DNA from: Amoeboradix gromovi
Lineage: Eukaryota > Sanchytriomycota > Sanchytriomycetes > Sanchytriales > Sanchytriaceae
Assembly: GCA_018985225.1 (NCBI GenBank)
Contig: JADGIF010000280.1
Span: 1-11,867 of the forward strand
Direction: 5' to 3'
DNA: 11,867 nucleotides
This document shows positions 1 through 8,846 of the stretch, piece after piece. The stretch's first letter is position 1. Each line of letters starts with the position of its first letter. The notes beneath the pieces are model-generated. The model worked only from the letters and a program-made list of their open reading frames with translations. It was not told where the DNA came from and did not search any database. A program made the position numbers and the translations under genes.

Positions 1-162
1 TAATGTTAATGTAATGGTTTGATAGGTGTAATTGCACTTGGATCGTGCCTCTCGTTTTGAGGGTGGTCTGCTCTCTTCATCAGCGGAATTGCGCTTTCTT
101 TTCATGTTTTGTAAGGGGCAATCCTCTTCTTTCAACTCTGATTGAATTGTATTTGAAATCAT
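1..162 (-). CDS. N-terminal part of an unidentified protein, cut by the left window edge
   Basis: An ATG at 162-160 on the minus strand opens a frame that stays open for 54 codons to the window edge. An in-frame TAG lies ten codons upstream of that ATG, so the start is well placed unless an upstream exon exists. The visible part is hydrophilic. It starts MISNTIQSELKEED, followed by a basic cluster (MKRKRNSADEE, then PPSKREARSK) that looks like a nuclear localisation signal, and then a Thr/Tyr-rich stretch. I do not recognise the family. The gene is divergent from the dynein gene, with 165 bp between the two start codons, which fits the short gaps elsewhere in the window. A chance open frame of this length is possible, so confidence is moderate. 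Confidence 0.42.
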   Translation of the reverse strand, partial: MISNTIQSELKEEDCPLQNMKRKRNSADEESRPPSKREARSKCNYTYQTITLTL

Positions 163-327
163 AAAGTCAATAGTTACCGTACAAATCTAAAATAAAGACT
201 GGATGAAAGGGCAAAAGAATAGCTATACAGACTCTTTATTTTTGAAATTTGGATACATTTTGTTTTGTCTAGTTTTTGTAGAGCATATCCCAGGTGTTCA
301 GTTCTCCGTAAAACAGCTTATTTATAT
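163..327. promoter_or_regulatory. Short divergent intergenic region upstream of dynein
   Basis: These 165 bp separate the start codon of the left-hand minus-strand frame from the dynein ATG and should hold both 5' flanks. The stretch is AT-rich. It includes TTTATTTTTGAAATTTGG about 90 bp before the dynein ATG. I see no clear TATA box or repeated operator. Part of the frame just before the ATG is open (265-327), but only from a TTG, which is not a usual eukaryotic start. Confidence 0.4.
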
Positions 328-3300
328 ATGCCCGAGTTTATTTTTTCAGATATGCCAATAGACATGGTTATTGACCAAATATTTAACTTGGATAGGCAAG
401 GCCAATTGAACGCCCTTGAGTCTTTCAAAGAACATTCAATTTTGCTGTATTTTTTGCAAGACTATTCCTTGGCTGAATTAAGAGAAAAGATGAAACGAGA
501 AAAAGAAATTTATAGCGAATTAAAGTGGTTTATTACTTTTAAACCACTTTTAAACCTAAGTTATTTCAAAGACTTGAGTATTGACATTAGCGATTCCATC
601 AAAGAACTGCCAATATTTGAGCAGTTGCTTTTAAATTCTTACATTGATGATGATGGGCTGCTTATCTCTAGTTGGCATAAGCAGTTCCCTAATATACTTG
701 GTGATAAAATTATAAAATTTGATGCCGAAAAGGAAGTATTCAGAGTCAATTATGATGTCAAATACACTCAAATGATTCACCAGAGTAAGTATTTAACCCA
801 CAAAGTGCAACCTTATGTGTTTGAAATTCGAAAGATTAATAAAATCGCTATCCAGCTTATGCAAATGGTTGAACAATATTCTGAATTGGCTGATCTGATA
901 CCGAAGTATTTTCACAGTTTTCTTACTCGGGTGCTTGATTTTGAAAAGGAAATAAACAAGTTCTTAACAATTTCTTGGGGCGATTTGTTGGATAGTAAAT
1001 CAGATCTATATCACCAAGTGGGTTCTATTTTGTCAATGTTTGAATCATTGAGGAACGAGATAAACAATGTACATGACATGTATCATGCCAATATAAGAAG
1101 CATCATTTCACTGAGTAGATTCGATTTGATTAATCATTCTGACGAATGGAAATCAGCTATAGATTTGTTAAACTCCGATCATCCTGATTATAATAACCAT
1201 TTAAATAACCAGATATTTAAAGTACTGAATCTCACAATCGAATGCATGAGTCTAACACGCTGGATGCTTATTCCCATTGATATTTCAGATTGTTTTGTGG
1301 ATTACAAGACTATTAACTACACCATAATTTGCACAACCCGCAGTGCAATTTACAAGCTGGTTAAAAGGCTTTATAATATACCGCTTCATTTTAAAGGACT
1401 AAATCATCGCATACCTATAAGTCCTAATAAATCTATATACTCGTTAGTTGAAACTCAGATAAACTACTTTACCAAATATCTACCCTGCCTGCATGATAAG
1501 CTAGCTACAAAGATTGCGAATCATGATTTTTCATCTATGGAATCTGTTAAAATCGGTGTATTTTACTTTGATTTTAAAAGTTTTAATGACCATTTGAGCT
1601 ATTTAAATGCTCAATACTTGCAGCAGTCTAGTCAAAAAACACAATCTATTATAACCGACCTTATCGCTTCAATCTCCACTATTCTAGAACTAATACAAAA
1701 TGATAAGAAATGCTCAAACTTCGATTTTTTAGCCAAATTAATAAAACAGTGCAATCCCACTTATTATAATGCGTTGATTAACGATTGCATAAAATTTAAG
1801 GTGAACATTAGTAATTTAAGATCACTTAAATTGAAAATAGATGCCGTAATGCCGCTAATTATCAGTTGGAGGGTTGATTTGCAAAATAAACAGTTTGAAA
1901 TTGCTAGTGCCGAGATAAAGAATATCACTGCAGTATTGGACTCACCATCGTATAAAACGATTTACCAGTTCAGTTACTCATACAACCAATACCAGAACGA
2001 AATAAATACATTTTCCACTTTAATCCAACAATTAAAAGTCTATTCAGATAACGCAGAAGTGCAATCTGAATTTAACTTGAATGCAAGAATTCTAGAATAC
2101 GAATCTGAGGTATCGTTCTTAAAAGAATGGGTAGCTAGGAATCCAGCTTATTTTAAATGTCAAGATATGCTAAATGCGTCTTATTTGATGTATAGAGATC
2201 AGCTAACGCCATTGATAACTTCTTGCAGCAAAATGAAATCATTGGCAAATATTTCATCTGGTGATTCGACATCTGATACACCATTTAGTGCGACCTGCTT
2301 ATTAATGATAAAGATAATAGGATTGATTAGATTTGATATATACACTGACTTTGATTATATTCTTCAGTTGCTTAAGCTTGATAAATCGTACCTTAAGGTT
2401 ACAATGTTAGATTTGTTAAAATGTGATTTGAATGAGATTGAAATCAACAAATTCAACAACCAGGCTATTTTGATAAAGAAGACCACGAAATTAGTAAATG
2501 ATGCCAAGTCTGTACACTTTTTAGTACTCAAAATTGACATATCTGGTGTGCCAAGTAGCAATTATGACGATTTACTAATAAAAGTAGATGAAACTATTTC
2601 TGAGCTAGTTATGATAATGAATACCCCTTTAATAGCGAGTACCAAGTTAGCAATTGAAGAGATAAGCGAAGAGTGCACCGGAATCAAATCTTTGCTAATT
2701 AAAATTAGAGATCTCCAACTAAAATGGATCAAGATTAAAAATATCGTATACAACTGTACTACACCAATTAGCAAGATTGAATTTAATAAACTGAATGAGC
2801 ATTGCGCTTCATATCTGCATATGGTGAATGATAAATCACTGATACAGGTGCTACATCTAAATCATACAAATCTAAACGAGCACATTATAGCATTAAATAA
2901 AGTGGAAGACCAGATTGTATCATATTTAAATACCAAACGTAACTCATTCCATCGATTTTACTTCCTTAGCAACGATGAACTGTTGTATTTACTATCAAAT
3001 TACAAAGATGTTCAAATACTAAATAAGTTTATGTGCAGATTTATTACTGCTTGCAAATCATTGATAATTAATAAGAACAATATTGTTGGTATACAGTCCG
3101 ATCTTGAGCGAGTAATGTTTAATAATCCTGTAGAAATTACTGCTATTGAAACAATGCTACCTAGAATCATCAATGAGTCACAGTCAACGCTTGCACAACA
3201 GCTAATTGATGTGCTGAATAAGCAAAAATCAGAGTTCTGTAATCAAATTATGCAAATTAGTGAAATGATTACATTTACCAGCAAGTGCGAGGAATGTTTA

Positions 3301-6300
3301 ATCAGCAGGAAATACAACCAGCTGCAAGTAACGTCATCGTTCACCCACTTAAAGAATATACAAGAGTATATAATAAGTGATTTGCTAATCCATAAACCCC
3401 AGGTAGACAGCCTGCATTGGATCAAGTTTATTCGATACTATTTATTGGATGATGTTTGTATAGTTAAACATTTTCATACCAGTATACCATATGGATATGA
3501 GTATATACTAATTAATGAGCTAGTATTCACTCACCAGACCTGGAAGTGTATGCATGTCGCACTATTAGCTTATCAAGTTGGAATAGGACCGAATCCCAGC
3601 GGGCCAGCAGGGACAGGTAAGACTGAGACTATTAAATATTTGGGCGCGTTGTTGGGTAAGCAAGTGATTGTATTTAACTGCGATGCCACTATCAACTACA
3701 ACGACTTTAAGCATAGCCTGTTAGGCGTTATAGCTAGTCAGCAATGGGGATGCTTTGATGAATTTAACAGATTGAATGTCAAGGTAATGGGCCTAATCAG
3801 TAGTGAATTGAGTTTAATGCTGAACGCACAGTATCAGAGATTGAAAGAAGTAAAATACATGGACATAACTGTTAAAGTTCCATCAACTATAACTGCTATA
3901 ACTATGAACCCTAGCTCCAAATTATATGGAGCTCGTAATGAATTGCCATCTGTGATACGCGATATATTCAAGACAATATTAATGGAAAACACAGACATGT
4001 ACAAGATACTTAACAACATAATAGCGCATGCAGATCTGATTAGAGTGCTAGAGTATTGTGTTACACTTTCTCACCTGCTGATAAAATCACCGATAAATGA
4101 ATTTGGCTTACGAACCTTGAAACCAATATTGCTTAGTAAGCCAGAGGATCTGTTGCTACAAGTATATATTGTGTTGCTGAATAGGCTTGAACAAAGAGAT
4201 ATCCTACTATTCAAAAGAATTTTTAAGGTGAATACCAGTAATGTCGCCAGCAATCTTGCTGCAAATGTTGTACAATCAACAACTGATTTGTTCAAATCAA
4301 GGACAGGTGTATGTTATGTAGGACCGCATTTTACTGGTAAGTCTACAACAGCACAACTGTTACTCAAAGCATATACAGAGCTATCAAAAGATATGCAGGT
4401 TGTCATTTTGGATCCTAAATCAATGCTGATTGAAACTCTGTACATAATACTCTCTACCTACTGCGTTATGGACAATGCATTGCTGATTTTTGATGGCTTA
4501 ATTGATCCTAATTGGGTCGAACTACTAAACTCGTCAATGGATGACAACAAGTTATTGACGTTGCCCAGTGGTCAAAGAATAATGCTTAAAAATATAAAAT
4601 TTCTGTTTATCTGCACTGATATTTCATACGCTTCACCTGCTACAATAAGTAGAATTGGAATTATACATTTCAACGATCATATAGAATATAAGTATACAAA
4701 CGAAATTGTAGTCCATGTTGGGTCACCAAGCGATGAAGGCACCGGTGACTTTAATAGTGATGGAATACATGTAACATTATATTGCTCCAAATATACCACT
4801 ATACATGATGTATATTCCTTCCTTGACTCTAACTGTGTTTTATCAGGTAACGATTACAAACCTAAAGTAGTTGGCGCCACACTCCATATATACTCACCTG
4901 AAATTACGAGTTGCGATGAATACGGCAGCAATGTAGTGCTCAATTTCTTCCATTTTATTAGTAAATACCGCTATTACTACAATTTAAATGGAATATTAAT
5001 GCAAATAAGTGCGCCCATAGTACTGCATGTGCAAAACATAGACCGCAGCAAATTTAGTAGATTTATCATAACAAATAATAAGTACCCCCTATACAGACCT
5101 GCCTCTGAAATTACTAGCACGACTTCCGCTGCTAGTCGCACTTCAATTATGGACACAGAAACACAACTGCCCTTTTGGGTGCTTGAAAAGCTGGACTTAA
5201 TCAAGTTATATTCCACAAAGCAATGTTTATACTTTATTAGTGAGCTGGTTGATTTAAATGACTTGCTCTCAGTACTAAGCATACAGCAAGTAAGGGATTT
5301 TAATGATATATCATCTAGCAACGGAGTGGTACCATTCATTGTCAACCATTCTAACAAAACCAGAGTCATCAATTATTTGATAAATAACAACACAATGACA
5401 ATGCCAATTATAAGAATCCAATCTGTATGGGATGATTTTATAAATTCGAGCCCTGTTTTTGTGCAGTACCATAGGATAGAAGTAGGGTTACTAAATGATA
5501 AAGAAGTTAACAGAATGCTAACAGAAAATGGAATTAGCGCGGCTTCAATCAGCAATAGCAGTAGTACTACTAGCAATTTAACAGATGCAGTAAGAATACA
5601 ATATCTGCTGGATAGCAGTAAAAACTTGTATTTGAATACATTTGATAAAAACATACAGCATCAGCAGTTCATAAACAGAGGACTGAGTAGCATTAGCAAC
5701 ATAACTAACCATGTAATAGCTCTTAAATTGGATATTAAGCTCCAAATAGAGAAAATTAGTCAATCCGAAGTGCTGGCTAATGAAGCCATGGCAGCTTTAC
5801 AATCCACGTTGATAGAACTAAACACACTGCAGTCTAAACAAATGGAACTAATGAAGTCAATGGAAGAAAAGCAATCCGAAATTAAATCAAAACAATTGGC
5901 AATAAGTAATGAGCTGTCAATGGTTCAGCCTATACTTGATGCTAGTAAGATGGCTATCAATAACATAGAAAAGGATACATTAACGGAGCTAAAATCATTA
6001 AGACAACCTCCAGCCAGTGTCGAGGTGGTGCTGCAAGCAGTTTTTATAATATTGGGAATTAAAGACACAAGTTGGTTAGCAATGAAGTCTTTTCTAGGAA
6101 ACAAACAAATAAAACAACAGCTTATGACGTTTGATCCAGCCGATTGTATTTTTGGCAATGAATTGCACGATTTTATAATTAGAAATCCTATTAACCCTTC
6201 CGCAGTTGGAAGTGCTGCTTGTGTGCCATTAGCTGAGTGGGTCTTGGCAACTGATGTATATTGCCAAACTAGCATTAAGTGTAAACCATTTAATCAACAA

Positions 6301-8767
6301 TTAGAGAAACTGCAACTACAATCTGCTGCGTCTACTAACGAAATCGGTAAAATCCAGTCTCAGTTGTCACAAATTCAGGCCAATGTATCTAGTAGTACCC
6401 TGCAATTCCAAAACTTAACAAGCAGTGTTGAAAAGAGTAGATTGTTGCTACTTCAATTGGAGGAACAATTAAACGACGCAGAATGGTTGATTATTCAATT
6501 TAATAAACAAAGCAAGGAGTGGACTAGCACCGATACCAATGCAGAAACAGCAAAATCAGATGCTTTCAACTTGGTGTGGAATATGGCGTATCCTACGGTG
6601 CAATCTGCATCACATGCCAGTATACTAAGTTTAAACAATACTTCTGTTCTACAATATCAGCAAATGGGTGTTCAGGACATAAATTATATGGTTTATGCTA
6701 ATCAGTTACAGTACATGCATTCTTGTGTCATATTAAACGATGATGATGGCATTTTATACAACTACCTGATTAAATACTACAGTGCAACAAATGGCTGTAG
6801 CCTAATCAACAACAATCAATCCAATTGTGTACATCTACTGAACACGGCAATTCATTTAAATAGTACAGTTTTACTAGTTGTTAACAGCAATGCTTTTCTA
6901 AACATTATAATTGATGCAATAGTCCATTACAACAAGATATATGTGTTTATTAAACCCAGTGATGCAAATAAATACTTTATTAGCACCTTGTGCAACTACA
7001 AATACTGCATAAAGTGTAGCATTACATCAAGTGGTGTCGAGTTGCTAATTAACCATTCTATCCAACAACTGTACCATCAAAATGAGTTAGCACAGCTACA
7101 AATGCAGCAGGTAGATGTTCAGTTGCAGTTGCAGCAACTCCAGCAGCAGTTGTTGGTTATAATAAGTAGTCTTGACATATTTCACGCAGACGTAAAACAA
7201 GCTCTTATCAAGATTAATGACAAACAGTCGCAGCTGCTTCAGATAAAACAAGAGACAGAAGTACTAACCGCTAAGATGCCTATCAACATCAACACAACCA
7301 TGTTTGCGCAGTTATATATGCAACTCCAGACAATAAGGGAAAATAATGTCAATTATGGAATGCCCTTGACCAGATACACCTGCTTAATACAAAATACATA
7401 CAAAAAAGCAACAGATTCCAAAATACTTGACAAGGATGAGCTAAATGCCTTTATTCTAGTAGAACTATACCGTACCTTGTATTACAGCGTATTTGAGCAG
7501 CATCGCAGCTTGTTGGTTGCCATATTCCCTAGAAATGTCAATGATGTTATTGTCAAGTACGTTGTCCCTAGTAATCCTGTAATTACGAGCGGAATAGTTA
7601 TTAAAAACGTACTTGCTCATTTCCATTTGGAAGGCTACAAAACAATGCAGCTAAGCGAATACAATGAGTATAGGCTACAAAACAGTACCAGTAGTGGTAA
7701 AATACACGTGAAAGAGTGTCATATGGATATAAATGTTGCCAAGCAGTGTATAATGGAACGCAACGTTGAAAATGCCGCAGTCGTGTTTGAGTTTGAGCCT
7801 GTGGAGGAATATGTTGGGTACTGTACATTCGTTGATGTACCCAGTGATTTAGTGTTGCTAATAACATCGCTGGTCAATATACATGGATATAAGCAATATC
7901 CGATGTTACTGATACATGGAATATTAAAGAAGCAATGCAAAATTATCTGTATTAAAGATTACAATTACAGCAACACTGATTTAGAAATGGCGTTGAGGTT
8001 AACAAAGGACTCCATAACGGTTTCAGACATTGAAGCGACCAGGCATCTTCTAGTACAATGCTACGGTAGCAAAATAGAAGATGAGCTTGATATGATGATA
8101 ATAGAGGGTATAATAAACAATGTGTTGGAATTGAAACTAGAATTTGATAACTTGCCGGAGTGTTTAGAGTATACAAGAGCAGTGCATATAAAAGACCTGC
8201 TAGATATTCCAAATAAGCAAGTCAACAAGCTGAGCATGAATACCAACCTTATTGATGTCAGCAACATTAGCAAGACAGACAAGAGCGACAACATTATGGT
8301 GCAGTTTCTAAAATACATGGTCAAGACCATGGACAACAGATACAAACAAGAGTATATACAAATGATAGTACTCATGGAGAAGAATAAACTGGATTTATTG
8401 CCAATATGCTACAAAATGAATGGACTAATTCAGGCATACAAGTACCACATCTTGGAGAAGACAGCAGGTAATCATAGATAATGTAGATAAAGAGAACTAT
8501 AGCGTTTACATTACAGACGAAAAGAGAGAGGGAGCTCGGCTAGAATGTATATTAAGTATGGGACGACTGGTGGGTGGAGTACTACAGGAAGAATTGCCAA
8601 CAGCATCTGCGGCACCAGCGCCATATACACTTTACGTAGATAAAAAGAAAGATTTGATAAATAATAGAATCAGTATAATGGAGAACGGTGAGTACACCTA
8701 CACAATATACGTAAAGGAGAGCAGGCTCAAGAGATTTAGATGCAGTATTGAGATTGAATACAAATAG
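328..8767 (+). CDS. DYNC2H1: Cytoplasmic dynein-2 (IFT retrograde motor) heavy chain, reduced; two exons 328..8467 and 8487..8767
   Basis: Minus-end-directed microtubule motor; in the family it drives retrograde intraflagellar transport. The spliced product is about 2,806 aa (family about 4,300). In order: shortened tail; linker with KRNSFHRFYF near residue 870; AAA1 P-loop GPAGTGKTE at 1092 and Walker B FDEFNR (D1144, E1145), both intact; AAA2 P-loop GPHFTGKST at 1332, DGLIDP at 1389 and ASPATISR; decayed AAA3 (about 1465-1530) and AAA4 (about 1670-1720); stalk helices (about 1785-1890 and 1986-2061) flanking a complete microtubule-binding head (1892-1972); degenerate AAA5; Gln-rich buttress (about 2252-2315); AAA6 and a C-terminal domain with YGSKIEDELDM at 2579. 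The dynein-2 assignment rests on DTSWLAMKSFL in the head and ASPATISR in AAA2. ATG 328 is chosen as the first ATG. An 8.1 kb uninterrupted frame argues for selection, not a pseudogene. A 19-nt intron joins the last exon. Confidence 0.88.
8468..8486 (+). other. 19-nt spliceosomal intron in the dynein heavy-chain gene
   Basis: The sequence GTAATCATAGATAATGTAG lies between GCAG and ATAAAG. Unspliced, the frame ends at TAA 8479-8481, inside the intron, after AGNHR. Removing the 19 nt joins codon 2714 as G|AT (phase 1), giving ...LEKTADKENYSVYITDE, and the frame then runs to TAG at 8765-8767. The added residues resemble the closing beta-rich domain of dynein heavy chains: an ARLECILSMGRLVGGVLQEE stretch, then TYTIYVKESRLKR where the family has its P-V-Y-x-T-x-x-R end. 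The alternative is a +1 frameshift or a one-base assembly error. The twin intron in MCM7 makes splicing the better reading. Confidence 0.85.
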
Positions 8768-8846
8768 CTACACCGCAGTAAAATAGAATTGCGGACTTGG
8801 CGTGCGAATATTATCGAGTATACTTTTTAAATTTAAAATACATTTA
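8768..8846. other. Convergent 3' intergenic spacer between dynein and MCM7
   Basis: Only 79 bp separate the two stop codons, so both 3' ends must be formed here or inside the opposing gene. There is no AATAAA on either strand. A perfect 14-bp palindrome, TTTTAAATTTAAAA, sits at 8825-8838. It reads the same from both strands and could serve as an AT-rich 3'-end element for both genes. That role is a guess, since such palindromes arise easily in AT-rich DNA. Confidence 0.35.

Noticed and set aside
265-327. Dynein frame extended upstream to 265
   Set aside because: Position 265 is a TTG, not an ATG. The first ATG is at 328, and eukaryotic initiation there is the simpler reading. An upstream exon joined by a tiny intron cannot be excluded.
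4926-4936. AATGTAG at 4930-4936 as another intron 3' end
   Set aside because: There is no GT 19 nt upstream, and the unspliced frame reads through conserved AAA3 sequence.
4977-5372. 131-aa minus-strand ORF inside the dynein gene
   Set aside because: It is antisense to a conserved coding frame, has no family features, and looks like a shadow frame. The same holds for the other antisense ORFs within dynein and MCM7.
8558-8767. Separate 69-aa gene downstream of dynein
   Set aside because: Its frame is open further upstream and encodes the dynein C-terminal domain. Removing the 19-nt intron joins it to the main frame.
328-8767. Dynein gene as a decaying pseudogene
   Set aside because: More than 2,700 codons are open without a stop, and AAA1, linker and microtubule-binding motifs are preserved, which implies ongoing selection.
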